Below are positions 12,374 to 21,537 of a stretch of DNA of 59,650 nucleotides, piece after piece. The stretch comes from Pseudooctadecabacter sp. (GTDB taxonomy: Bacteria > Pseudomonadota > Alphaproteobacteria > Rhodobacterales > Rhodobacteraceae): assembly GCF_020627745.1 (NCBI RefSeq), contig NZ_JAHDGE010000012.1:1-59650 (forward strand), read 5' to 3'. Within the stretch, counting starts at the first letter, position 1. The number at the start of each line of letters is the position of its first letter. A model generated the notes under the pieces. The model had not been told where the DNA came from, did not search any database, and saw only the letters and a list, made by a program, of their open reading frames with translations. The position numbers and the translations under genes are program-made.

Positions 12374-13263
12374 TACTGACCCGTCACCGGTGCGGCGGTG
12401 CCGTTCTCGTTCCTCAGATAGTCGAAGAACTCGTGATCAGGGCTCAGAACCAGCCGCGCATTGCCCGTACCGATGGCTTTGCCATAAGCCTCAAGAGAGC
12501 GGTAGAATTCAAAGAATTCCGCGTCCTGTCCGTAGGCGCTGGCAAAAATACCGTTGCGTTCGGCGTCCGCCTCACCCTGAATAACGCGGGCTTCGCGGTT
12601 GGCGTCAGACACCAGTTCCACGACCGTCCGGTCGGCCTGGGCTTCGATCCGCTGGGCGGCCTCGCGACCACGGGCGCGTTCGTCCTCGGCCTCGCGTTCC
12701 CGTTCCGCGATCATCCGTGCGAATGTCGCATTCAGGTTTTCTGCCGGCAGGTCGGTGCGCTTCAGTCGCACGTCGATGATGGTCAGACCCAGCGCATTGG
12801 CCTCCGCGATGGCGGCATTGCGAATGCGCAACATCAGCGCCGCACGATCGGTGGACAGGATGTCGTTGGACGACACCGAACCCAGAACCTCGCGGGTTTC
12901 AGCGCGCAGGATGCTGTCCAACCGGCGGGCGGCGGCGTCTTCACCGCCTGTACCCACGGCCTGACGGAACCGTTCCACATTGGAAATCCGGTAACGTGCA
13001 AAGGCGTCCACGATAAGACGACGGTCATCCAGCGGCGTCACCTCCAAAGGGTCCACATCCAGCGCCAGAATACGGTCGTCATAGCGCACGACCTCCTGAA
13101 TCAGGGGAATCTTGAACCCGATGCCGGGTTCTTCCTTGACCTGAACGATCTGACCGAACTGCAGCACCAGCGCCTTTTCACGTTCGTCCACGATAAAGAT
13201 GGACGACAGCGCAGCGGCAATGACAATGACGATCACGGGCAAAGCAAAAGCAGAACGGTTCAT
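12373..13263 (-). CDS. hflC: HflC, SPFH-domain membrane protein (protease modulator)
   Basis: The 296-residue protein has an N-terminal membrane anchor (residues 6-25), an SPFH/band-7 domain facing the periplasm, and a long charged coiled-coil segment (about 180-245, rich in Arg/Glu/Ala). HflC pairs with HflK to form a cage around FtsH and modulate proteolysis of membrane proteins. Its start overlaps the hflK stop (ATGA) and its stop overlaps the DUF2065 start, so the three form a coupled operon. Confidence 0.96.
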   Translation of the reverse strand: MNRSAFALPVIVIVIAAALSSIFIVDEREKALVLQFGQIVQVKEEPGIGFKIPLIQEVVRYDDRILALDVDPLEVTPLDDRRLIVDAFARYRISNVERFRQAVGTGGEDAAARRLDSILRAETREVLGSVSSNDILSTDRAALMLRIRNAAIAEANALGLTIIDVRLKRTDLPAENLNATFARMIAEREREAEDERARGREAAQRIEAQADRTVVELVSDANREARVIQGEADAERNGIFASAYGQDAEFFEFYRSLEAYGKAIGTGNARLVLSPDHEFFDYLRNENGTAAPVTGQ

Positions 13264-14471
13264 CAGTTCGACCCTCCGGTTGTCGCTGTCGGACGGCGGA
13301 CTTCGTTCAGCGGCAGATAGGGCACAACCCCGCCCCCGCCTTGTCCGTTGTCATCCAGCAAGATGATATCGGTGGACCCGAACACAGCCTCAACCGTTTC
13401 AAGATACAGACGTTGGCGCGTCACCTCGGGGGCCTTCTGGTATTCCTCCAGAACGGCCAGAAAACGGCTCGCCTCACCTTGGGCTTCGTTGACGACACGG
13501 GCACGGTAGCCTTCGGCGTTTTCCAGCACACGGGCCGCGTCACCACGGGCCTGGGCTGTCACACGGTTTGCGTAGGCATCCGCGAGGTTTTGAAGACGGT
13601 CACGTTCCTGTTCGGCGTCCTGCACGTCGCGGAAAGCCGCAAGTGGCGATGTCTGGCGCGCGTTGCCGTCAATATCTTCGACGGTCACCATGGCCGACGG
13701 CGGTTCCACCGCCTGCAGGTTCACACGGATGATGTTCACACCCGCATTGTAACTGTCGAGGGTTGTCTGCAACTGGTCCATCACACCATCGGCAATCGCA
13801 CCACGATCCCTGTTCAGGATCGGGGCCAGTTCGGACTGGGCGATGATTTCACGCATGGACGATTCCGCCACGGCGGCAATCGTTGGTGCGGGATCTGCGA
13901 GGTTGAACAGGAACCGTTCGGGTTCGGTGATGTTCCACACCACCTGAAAGTCGATATCGACGATGTTTTCGTCGCCCGTCAGCATCAGGCCCGCATCGGC
14001 AGCGGCACCGCGTCCGACGCCCACATCAATGGTCTGTTCCTGCGTGACGTTCACGATCTCAGCCGTGACAAAGGGCCACGGTGCAAAGTTCAGGCCCGGC
14101 TGGCCGATGGACGAAAACTCACCCAGAAACAATTCAACCGACTGCTGTTCCGGCCGCACTGTGTAAAAGCTCGAGAACGCCCAAAGCGCCACAGCCGCCA
14201 GCGCCCCGAGGCCGACCATGCCACGGGTGATCTGAGGGCCACCGCCGCCCGCGCCACCACCACCGTTCATGCCGCGACGGCCATCGCCGCCACCGATCAG
14301 AACGCGCAGTTGATCCTTGGTTTTGTTCACAATTTCATCAAATTCCGGGATCTGGGGTTCATTCGGTCCGCGACGTCCCCCGTCCCGTCCGCCATTGGGG
14401 CGAAACCGGTCCTCGTCGTCACCGCCGTCATTGCCTCCGCCCCCCCAGGGGCCGCCATTGTTACCAGCCAT
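13263..14471 (-). CDS. hflK: HflK, SPFH-domain membrane protein (FtsH regulator)
   Basis: The 402-residue protein starts with a Gly/Asn/Asp-rich cytoplasmic tail (1-85), then a membrane helix (about 87-107), an SPFH domain beginning at the TVRPEQQSVEL motif, and a helical C-terminal part. The Gly-rich head is usual for HflK. It opens the hflK-hflC-DUF2065 operon 72 bp downstream of gor on the same strand. It acts with HflC on FtsH in the inner membrane. Confidence 0.96.
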   Translation of the reverse strand: MAGNNGGPWGGGGNDGGDDEDRFRPNGGRDGGRRGPNEPQIPEFDEIVNKTKDQLRVLIGGGDGRRGMNGGGGAGGGGPQITRGMVGLGALAAVALWAFSSFYTVRPEQQSVELFLGEFSSIGQPGLNFAPWPFVTAEIVNVTQEQTIDVGVGRGAAADAGLMLTGDENIVDIDFQVVWNITEPERFLFNLADPAPTIAAVAESSMREIIAQSELAPILNRDRGAIADGVMDQLQTTLDSYNAGVNIIRVNLQAVEPPSAMVTVEDIDGNARQTSPLAAFRDVQDAEQERDRLQNLADAYANRVTAQARGDAARVLENAEGYRARVVNEAQGEASRFLAVLEEYQKAPEVTRQRLYLETVEAVFGSTDIILLDDNGQGGGGVVPYLPLNEVRRPTATTGGSN

Positions 14472-14543
14472 TAAGCCTGTTTTCCCTTGTTGCTCGGCCC
14501 GTCGGTGGGCCGTGGTTTATAAGTGGGTGTCAGCGCGCCGAAT

Positions 14544-16019
14544 TCAAGCGGTTCTCACCGGATCGCGCATTGTCACCAGTTCTTCGGAAATGGTCGGATG
14601 CACAGCGCAGGTCGCATCGAACTGCTCCTTGGTTGCGCCCATCTTGATCGCCACACCTGCCAGCTGGATCATCTCTCCGGCATGGGGGCTGACGATATGG
14701 CAGCCCAGAACGACACGGGTTTTCTGGCTGACAATCAGTTTCATCAAAACGCGGTCGGGACGTCCGGCAAAAGCCGTCTGCATGGGCCGGAACGAGGTGC
14801 AGTACACCTCGACCGGTTCCTGATCGCGCGCGTCTTCCTCGCTCAGCCCGACAGTGCCCATTTCGGGCTGGGTAAAGATGGCCGACGGGATCAGCTCATG
14901 GTCGACCTTGGTCGGGTTGCCCTTGAACACGGTTTCCACAAAGGCCATGCCTTCGCGGATCGCCACAGGCGTCAGTTCCACCCGTTTGGTCACGTCGCCA
15001 ATGGCGTAGATGCTGGGCACCTTGGTCTGGCTGTACTCATCCACGACGATTTCGCCACGGCGGCCGATTTCGACGCCGGCCTCCTCCAGACCGAGCCCCT
15101 TGGTGGACGGATCGCGGCCCGTGGCGAACATCACATGGTCAAACACGAGCTCCTTGCCGTTGGTGGATTTCACCCAGATCGGGCCCTTCGCAGCCTCGGC
15201 AGTGTCGCTTGTCGGGGTCTCGCCGATACCCTTGGCGGCCTCGGCGGGGGCACCCATTGCGGCATCGCTGCCAGTGGGCTGGGCGCTATGGTCGGGGCGG
15301 TCTTCAGCGGGGGCCATTTCGACGATGTTGGTGCCCACGTGGATATCAATGCCCTTCTCGCGCATCATATCCGCAATCAGGCCACGGGCCTCTTCGTCAA
15401 ATCCGCGCAGGATTTGCGCGCCGCGATAATACAGCGTCACATCCACACCCAACCCGTTCAGGATACAGGCGAATTCACATGCGATATAGCCACCCCCGAT
15501 AATCAGGATCGACTTGGGCAGCTGCTTCATCTGGAAAATATCATTGGACGTGATCCCCAGTTCCGCATTGGGCAGATCGGGCCGTGACGGATGGCCGCCC
15601 GTAGCCACAAGGATATGCTTGGCGGTCTTCTTGGTGCCGTCCGCCATCTCGACCGTGTGGGCGTCGGCCAGTTTCGCACGGGTGTCGAAAATCTCCACGT
15701 CGGAACTGCCCAGCAATCCGCGATACACCTGCTCCAACCGGTCCAGTTCGGTGTTCAGCCGACCGCTGAACTTGGGCCAGTTGAAATCACCGTCTTCCAC
15801 GTCCCAGCCATAGCTGCGCGCATCGTTGAACATTTCACGATATTCCGACGCAAACACCATCAGCTTTTTGGGAACGCATCCGCGAATGACACAGGTGCCC
15901 CCCATGCGGTATTCTTCGGCCAGCGCAACCTTGGCACCCGTCGCCGCAGCCACACGCGCGGCGCGCACCCCACCGGAGCCGCCACCGATAACAAACAGAT
16001 CATAGTCGAATTCGGACAT
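14544..16019 (-). CDS. gor: Glutathione-disulfide reductase with extra insertion
   Basis: This NADPH-dependent flavoenzyme regenerates reduced glutathione. The 491 residues include the FAD-binding IGGGSGG motif (11-17), the redox pair Cys43/Cys48 in GGTCVIRGCVPKK, an NADPH Rossmann motif IIGGGYIACE (173-182), and the C-terminal HPTISEE bearing the active-site His. I chose the ATG at 16019 to give the usual MSxFDYDLFVIG start; an upstream ATG at 16049 is possible. The odd feature is a low-complexity Ala/Pro/Asp insert of about 43 residues (237-279; nt 15183-15311) between the NADPH domain and the conserved ATGRDP segment. Confidence 0.95.
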   Translation of the reverse strand: MSEFDYDLFVIGGGSGGVRAARVAAATGAKVALAEEYRMGGTCVIRGCVPKKLMVFASEYREMFNDARSYGWDVEDGDFNWPKFSGRLNTELDRLEQVYRGLLGSSDVEIFDTRAKLADAHTVEMADGTKKTAKHILVATGGHPSRPDLPNAELGITSNDIFQMKQLPKSILIIGGGYIACEFACILNGLGVDVTLYYRGAQILRGFDEEARGLIADMMREKGIDIHVGTNIVEMAPAEDRPDHSAQPTGSDAAMGAPAEAAKGIGETPTSDTAEAAKGPIWVKSTNGKELVFDHVMFATGRDPSTKGLGLEEAGVEIGRRGEIVVDEYSQTKVPSIYAIGDVTKRVELTPVAIREGMAFVETVFKGNPTKVDHELIPSAIFTQPEMGTVGLSEEDARDQEPVEVYCTSFRPMQTAFAGRPDRVLMKLIVSQKTRVVLGCHIVSPHAGEMIQLAGVAIKMGATKEQFDATCAVHPTISEELVTMRDPVRTA

Positions 16020-16129
16020 TTCTACGGGGCCTTTCGTCTGGGCTGTCATGGGTCCACGCCGGTAAATCACAGCCCGCAGGCGAAGGCCAGACAGCGTGCC
16101 CGCCCCCTCACCTTTCCGTCAGCAACCGT

Positions 16130-16918
16130 TTATTCGCCCAGATCGGCAAACAGGTTGTCAGTCTCGACAAATTCGATCCGCGTTTCGTTGATCGACCCTT
16201 CATTGATGTCGCGCATTTCCACCCGACCGTCGCCATGCCCGATCACCACAATATCGCAGATGTCGATGAACAGACCGTTTTCCACCACCCCCGGTATCTG
16301 GTTCAGAACAAGGGACAATTGCCGTGCGTTGCCGATGCGGTTGAGGTGCAGATCAAGGATGTGATTGCCCTCGTCTGTATAGAACGGGGCCTCTGCGTTC
16401 ATGCGCAATGTCACCTTTCGGCCCAGCACATCCATCCCGACCAGAGTTTCCTCTACCAGCACCTTGGTGGTCTGCCAGCCAAAGGGCACCACCTCAAGCG
16501 GAAGGGGAAACCCGCCCAGCGTTTCCACCGATTTCGACGCATCGGCAATCACAACCATCTGGTCACTGGCGGTCGCTACGATCTTTTCCTGCAACAACGC
16601 CCCGCCGCCGCCCTTGATCAGGTTCAGGTTGCCGTCATATTCGTCCGCGCCGTCGATGCTCAGATCCAGCCATTTCGCCTCATCCAGAGAGATCACATCA
16701 ATCCCCACCTCGCGCGCCAGTGCCGCCGTCCGGCTTGATGTCGGAACACCGGTAAACCGCAGCCCCTCATCCTGCACCCGTTCCCCAAGACACCGGACAA
16801 GCCACGCCGCCGTCGATCCCGTTCCAAGACCGACCTTCATGCCGTCCTCGACATATTGGCTGGCCTGCTTTGCGGCCACGAATTTTGCCTTGTCGATGGG
16901 GGACAGATCGGATGCCAT
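16130..16918 (-). CDS. rpiA: Ribose-5-phosphate isomerase A
   Basis: RpiA interconverts ribose-5-phosphate and ribulose-5-phosphate in the pentose phosphate pathway. The 262 residues show the phosphate-binding GLGTGSTA, the catalytic-region SIDGADEYD and KGGGGALLQEKI. The ATG at 16918 follows GAGGAA and gives the normal N-terminus; the frame extends upstream to 16948 without homology. It lies 110 bp upstream of gor on the same strand, so supply of pentose phosphate products and NADPH-driven glutathione reduction are adjacent. Confidence 0.97.
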   Translation of the reverse strand: MASDLSPIDKAKFVAAKQASQYVEDGMKVGLGTGSTAAWLVRCLGERVQDEGLRFTGVPTSSRTAALAREVGIDVISLDEAKWLDLSIDGADEYDGNLNLIKGGGGALLQEKIVATASDQMVVIADASKSVETLGGFPLPLEVVPFGWQTTKVLVEETLVGMDVLGRKVTLRMNAEAPFYTDEGNHILDLHLNRIGNARQLSLVLNQIPGVVENGLFIDICDIVVIGHGDGRVEMRDINEGSINETRIEFVETDNLFADLGE

Positions 16919-17140
16919 GGGCCATTCCTCATAGGGTATTTTTCGCAAGTATAGGCAAACCGCCGCGCGGGGGCTACTCCTTCGCGTGCTGTTAAGGTCA
17001 ATGGGTTAACTTTTCGTGTGACGCTCCACGGGGCAGCATAGGATCGCTTGCGCAAATCTTCCTCAAGACGTCGTTTTGGCAAGGTTGCACAACGGCGGTT
17101 TTGGCCAGACTATCCCCAAGCAATCCAAAAGGCGGGCCCC

Positions 17141-18514
17141 ATGTTTCTTTCGGTCTTCGATATGTTCAAGGTGGGCATTGGCCCTTCGTCGTCGCACACC
17201 ATCGGCCCCATGGTCGCCGCCGCACGGTTTCTGGATCATCTGCGCGCACAACCCTTTGCAGTCAAAGGCTTACGGGCGTCTTTGCATGGGTCCCTTGCCT
17301 TCACCGGCGTGGGCCACGCCACCGACCGCGCGACGGTCCTTGGCCTTGCGGGGTTTCGCGCCGACGACTACGACGCGGACAAGGCCGAGGCGGAACTGGC
17401 GCGCATCACGGCAGAGGGTACGGTCCACCCGAAGGGTCTGGAAACACTCACCTTCCAGCCCAAGGACCATCTGGTGTTCGACTACGGCCCCGCCCTGCCC
17501 GGCCACGCCAATGGCATGATCCTGATGGGCACCGACGCACAAGGCGATGTGGTCACGCAGGTGACCTATTACAGCATCGGCGGTGGCTTCGTGCTGACCG
17601 CCGATGAACTGGCCGCAGGGGCCGACAAGGACGACGGCGCACCGGTGCCCTATCCGTTCAAAAGTGCCGCTGAAATGCTGGAAATGGCTGAACAAAATAA
17701 CCTCAGCATCGCGCAGATGAAACGCCAAAACGAACTGACCCGACGGTCCGCTACCGATCTCGACGCGGGCCTTGACCGGATTTGGCAGGTGATGACCGAC
17801 TGCATTGATCGCGGTTTGACGACAGATGGCATCCTGCCCGGTGGCCTGCAGGTCAAACGCCGCGCCAAGGGCATCCATGATGCGCTGAAGGCCGAGGCCG
17901 GCGTAAACCTCACCGCGCCGCACACCATCAATGACTGGATGTCCACCTACGCCATGGCCGTGAATGAGGAAAACGCCGCTGGCGGTCAGGTCGTCACCGC
18001 CCCCACCAATGGCGCCGCTGGCGTCGTGCCCGCCACCATCCGCTACTACATGGACCACGTGCCCGGCGCACGCCGCGCAAAAATTCCCGAATTTTTGCTG
18101 ACTGCGGCGGCGATTGGCGGGTTGGTCAAGTTCAATGCCTCGATCAGCGGGGCAGAGGCAGGCTGTCAGGCCGAAGTCGGGTCCGCCGCCGCTATGGCCG
18201 CTGCCGGTTTGTGTGCCGTTTTGGGCGGCACCCCCGCGCAGATCGAAAATGCCGCCGAAATCGCGCTGGAACACCATCTGGGCATGACCTGCGATCCCGT
18301 GCGCGGGCTGGTGCAGGTGCCGTGCATCGAACGCAACGGGCTGGGTGCGATCAAGGCGGTGTCTGCCGCATCCCTCGCTATGCGTGGTGATGGCACCCAT
18401 CTGGTGCCCCTCGATGCCGCGATTGAGACGATGCGCCAGACCGGTGCGGATATGTCTGAAAAGTATAAGGAAACGGCGCTGGGCGGCCTTGCTGTGAACG
18501 TGCCGAACTGCTGA
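17141..18514 (+). CDS. sdaA: L-serine ammonia-lyase, single-chain iron-sulfur type
   Basis: This enzyme deaminates L-serine to pyruvate. The 457-residue chain has the N-terminal DMFKVGIGPSSSHTIGPM stretch of the beta domain and the alpha domain with cysteines in GCQAEVGSAAAM and MTCDPVRGLVQVPCIERN that ligate the 4Fe-4S cluster. The ATG at 17141 matches the family start (MFLSVFDMF); the frame runs open further upstream. It converges on the alcohol dehydrogenase gene with a 3-bp gap. An AT-rich inverted repeat lies inside the gene at 18077-18098. Confidence 0.96.
   Translation: MFLSVFDMFKVGIGPSSSHTIGPMVAAARFLDHLRAQPFAVKGLRASLHGSLAFTGVGHATDRATVLGLAGFRADDYDADKAEAELARITAEGTVHPKGLETLTFQPKDHLVFDYGPALPGHANGMILMGTDAQGDVVTQVTYYSIGGGFVLTADELAAGADKDDGAPVPYPFKSAAEMLEMAEQNNLSIAQMKRQNELTRRSATDLDAGLDRIWQVMTDCIDRGLTTDGILPGGLQVKRRAKGIHDALKAEAGVNLTAPHTINDWMSTYAMAVNEENAAGGQVVTAPTNGAAGVVPATIRYYMDHVPGARRAKIPEFLLTAAAIGGLVKFNASISGAEAGCQAEVGSAAAMAAAGLCAVLGGTPAQIENAAEIALEHHLGMTCDPVRGLVQVPCIERNGLGAIKAVSAASLAMRGDGTHLVPLDAAIETMRQTGADMSEKYKETALGGLAVNVPNC
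18077..18098. repeat. AT-rich inverted repeat inside sdaA
   Basis: Arms GCAAAAATTC and GAATTTTTGC (10 bp) are separated by two bases. It resembles the intergenic palindromes at 35665 and 52860 but lies in coding sequence (AKIPEFLL), so it may be chance. Confidence 0.55.
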
Positions 18515-18517
18515 GGG

Positions 18518-19492
18518 CTAGGGCGTCAGAATGATGCGCGGGGGCGCCACATGCCCGGCTTCAAGATCGACAAAGGCTTGCGGCGCGTCTTCCAAGGGGC
18601 GGACCTCGAACCAGTCAAGCGGCCCCAGACGTCCGTCAAAGGCCGCATCTGCCGTCTGTTCGAAATCCATGGCACTGTAGGTGTAGGTGCCGATGATCGT
18701 GACCTCGTGCAGGGTCAGACGTCGCATATCAAATCCGCCTGTCACATCATCCAGCCCGATATGCCCGATAATTCCGCCCGGCCGCACATGGGCCGAGGCC
18801 ATTTGCCGTGACGCCACGCTGCCAACAGCATCAATAATAATATCGAACTGCGCCAGTCCCAAATCCTGCGGGGCCATGTCCTGATCGCAGTGATCACGCA
18901 AAAACGCGCGTCTGGTGGGGTTCGATACGGCCATGACTGTCTCTGTGACGCCCTGCGCCTTCAGGCCCAGCGCCGCTGACAACCCGATCGCGCCGCCGCC
19001 AATCACCAGCGCTGTGCGCCCCCGTGGAAACGCGCGCCGGCACAATCGTGCGACGTGCCACCCGCAGGCCAGCGGTTCAATCAGGCTGGCCTGCTGTGTC
19101 GACACCTCATCAGGGACCAAAATCAGGTTGCGTTCGGGCACCTGCACCTGTTCCGCGAAAGCCCCCTGACGCGGCGGGATGGAGACATTTTCGCGATACA
19201 GACACAGGTTTGTTTGCCCCGCCTGACAGAACTCACAGGTCCCGCAGAAAATCAGCGGATTGATCACGACCCGTTGGCCGCTGAACCGGCCACCCGTCGC
19301 CACGCCTGCGGCTTCGTGGCCCAGCACCAGCGGCACCGGTCTGCGATCATCCTTGCCAAGATAGGCAAGCCGGTCTGCGCCGCAGATGCCCGTCGCCTCA
19401 ATGCGGACGATGACCTCCCCCTCGCGGGGGTCGGGGTCGGGCACATCGGCAAGGCGCAAGCTTTGCGCGGCGTCAAGGATAATGGCTTTCAT
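18518..19492 (-). CDS. Zinc-dependent medium-chain alcohol dehydrogenase
   Basis: The 324-residue oxidoreductase shows the catalytic-zinc region (GICGADRLAYLG and LGHEAAG), a structural-zinc lobe with clustered Cys (FCGTCEFCQAGQTNLC), and a Rossmann motif VIGGGAIGLSAALG near residue 165. It resembles sorbitol/threonine/galactitol dehydrogenase-type enzymes; the substrate is undetermined. The ATG at 19492 gives the usual MKAIILDAAQ start; a longer frame lacks homology. It is monocistronic in view, convergent with sdaA. Confidence 0.9.
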   Translation of the reverse strand: MKAIILDAAQSLRLADVPDPDPREGEVIVRIEATGICGADRLAYLGKDDRRPVPLVLGHEAAGVATGGRFSGQRVVINPLIFCGTCEFCQAGQTNLCLYRENVSIPPRQGAFAEQVQVPERNLILVPDEVSTQQASLIEPLACGWHVARLCRRAFPRGRTALVIGGGAIGLSAALGLKAQGVTETVMAVSNPTRRAFLRDHCDQDMAPQDLGLAQFDIIIDAVGSVASRQMASAHVRPGGIIGHIGLDDVTGGFDMRRLTLHEVTIIGTYTYSAMDFEQTADAAFDGRLGPLDWFEVRPLEDAPQAFVDLEAGHVAPPRIILTP

Positions 19493-19649
19493 GGATAATG
19501 CGGGCCTTATAGGGGCGGGGTATTTTGCCAAACCTAGCACAGGTCCGCGACAAACGAAGGGCAATCGCTGACACATTCCGTCACCATCGTGTCACTTGAA
19601 AGGTCGGTTTTGAACAGGCGGCAGGCGACGCGGGCTGCGACAAGGCGTC

Positions 19650-20579
19650 ATGACAGCCGTACCGCATACCGACCGCATCCCGCTGGGCATGGCCCTGATC
19701 GTGGGGTTTTGCCTGACAGCGCCCCTCTTGGACGTCTGCGCCAAACTGGCCGCAGACGTGGTGCCCGTGGGCCAGATCACAACGGCCCGTTTTGTGGTGC
19801 AGACAGCGTTGATGTTGCCGGTGTGCGCGGCCATGGGCCTGCGCCTGACCCTGCCGCGTGCGTTGTGGGGGCTGATGGCGGCGCGTGCGCTGTTCTTGAT
19901 CCTGTCGACCTATCTGATCATCGCGGCCCTGCGGTTCATGCCCCTGGCCGACGCGTTGGCGATTGTCTTTGTCGAACCGTTCATCATCCTGCTGTTTGGC
20001 AAGATCATGTTCGGTGAACTGGTCGGCCCCCGCCGCCTGATCGCGGCCACCATCGGCTTTGCGGGGTGCCTGCTGGTGATCCAGCCCAGCTTTGTGGCCT
20101 TTGGCTATGTGGCGCTGCTGCCCTTGGGCACCGCCGTCAGCTTTGCGGCCTATGTTCTGGTCACCCGAAGCCTGCGCGGGCGGCTTCATGCGGTTGAGAT
20201 GCAGTTCCAGACCGGGGTGGCCGCCACTGTGATGTTGGTGCCCCTGATGCTGCTGGCCAATGGGCGCGGCTGGCCCACCTTGGACCCGATCTGGCCGGAG
20301 GGGCCCTATTGGGCGCTATTATTCGGGGTCGGTTTCTTTGCGACCGTCGCCCATATGATGATGACCTATGCGCTGACAGTCGCCCCCGCCGCGACCCTCG
20401 CCCCCTTGCATTATCTTGAGATAATAACAGCCGCTGTCCTCGGCTATCTGATCTTTGATGACATCCCCAATGGTCTGGCGCTGTGGGGGATCGTGATCAT
20501 CATGGCGTCCGGCCTTTATGTGGTGCACCGTGAACGCATCACCGCGCGCGCCATCACACCCCCGCCCGGCCCCGTGTGA
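19650..20579 (+). CDS. EamA/DMT-family transporter (first of a tandem pair)
   Basis: The 309-residue inner-membrane protein has about ten hydrophobic helices in two EamA halves. Motifs such as RFMPLADALAIVFVEPF and LHYLEIITAAVLGY are typical of drug/metabolite exporters. It is clearly paralogous to the next gene (YLPLADAIAIAFVMPF, MQYLEIPIGTAIGY), which points to local duplication. The substrate is unknown. Confidence 0.92.
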   Translation: MTAVPHTDRIPLGMALIVGFCLTAPLLDVCAKLAADVVPVGQITTARFVVQTALMLPVCAAMGLRLTLPRALWGLMAARALFLILSTYLIIAALRFMPLADALAIVFVEPFIILLFGKIMFGELVGPRRLIAATIGFAGCLLVIQPSFVAFGYVALLPLGTAVSFAAYVLVTRSLRGRLHAVEMQFQTGVAATVMLVPLMLLANGRGWPTLDPIWPEGPYWALLFGVGFFATVAHMMMTYALTVAPAATLAPLHYLEIITAAVLGYLIFDDIPNGLALWGIVIIMASGLYVVHRERITARAITPPPGPV

Positions 20580-20622
20580 GGAGTGGGTTTACGGCCAGTG
20601 GTGCAATCCCTAGCGTGACCCC

Positions 20623-21537
20623 ATGACCGACCGTCCGTTTCTTGGTGTCCTGCTGATGCTGGGCTTTTGTGTGCTGGCACCCTTGGGGGATGCGACGGCG
20701 AAACTGCTGGGCGATGACATGTCCGTGGGGTTTCTGGTGTTCGTGCGGTTTGCGGTACAGGCGCTGTTGCTGCTGCCGCTGGTGATCTTGGCAGGCTACC
20801 CCATGCCGCGCGGGTCCCGCCTGATCCGGCTGACGGCCCTGCGGACGGTGTTGCACATCTGCGGGATCGGGCTGATGTTTTCGGCGCTGCAATACCTGCC
20901 GCTGGCCGATGCCATCGCCATCGCCTTTGTCATGCCCTTTATTATGTTGCTGCTGGGCCGTGTCTTTCTGGAGGAGGCCGTGGGCCCCCACCGTCTGATC
21001 GCCTGCGCGGTGGGCTTTGTGGGCACCCTGCTGGTCGTCCAGCCCAATTTCGCCACCGTCGGCGCACCTGCCCTGTTGCCTATGGGCGTCGCCGTGGTCT
21101 TTGCGCTGTTCATGCTGGTCACGCGCCAGATCGCCAAAGAGGTCGATCCCATCGGCCTGCAAGCGCTCTCCGGCCTGATGGCGGCCCCGCTGGTGGGGGT
21201 GGCACTGGTCCTCTTCCCATGGGTCCCGATCCTCGCCACCGGGCCGGTCGCAGGGACCGACTGGGCGCTTCTGGCATGGCTCGGCACCCTCGGCACTCTC
21301 GCCCATCTGCTCATGACATGGAGCCTGCGGTTCGCCCCGTCGGCCACTTTGGCGCCGATGCAATACCTCGAAATCCCCATCGGGACCGCCATCGGCTATC
21401 TGGTGTTTCGTGATCTACCCAACGGGCTGGCCGCCCTTGGCATCTGCATCACCATCGCAGCCGGCCTCTATATCATTGTGCGGGAACAACGCCTGTCAAA
21501 GCAGCCACAACCGTCTGCAGCGCCTCCGGCGGCATGA
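20623..21537 (+). CDS. EamA/DMT-family transporter (second of a tandem pair)
   Basis: This 304-residue ten-helix protein shares the arrangement and many motifs of the preceding gene, 43 bp upstream. Its last 65 bases overlap the 3' end of thiN on the opposite strand (21473-21537), so the Gln/Pro/Ala-rich tail after the final helix is coded antisense to the thiN C-terminus. The substrate is unknown. Confidence 0.92.
   Translation: MTDRPFLGVLLMLGFCVLAPLGDATAKLLGDDMSVGFLVFVRFAVQALLLLPLVILAGYPMPRGSRLIRLTALRTVLHICGIGLMFSALQYLPLADAIAIAFVMPFIMLLLGRVFLEEAVGPHRLIACAVGFVGTLLVVQPNFATVGAPALLPMGVAVVFALFMLVTRQIAKEVDPIGLQALSGLMAAPLVGVALVLFPWVPILATGPVAGTDWALLAWLGTLGTLAHLLMTWSLRFAPSATLAPMQYLEIPIGTAIGYLVFRDLPNGLAALGICITIAAGLYIIVREQRLSKQPQPSAAPPAA

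Noticed and set aside
14544-16070. Longer glutathione reductase start
   Set aside because: The extra residues (MIYRRGPMT...) have no family match; MSEFDYDLFV fits.
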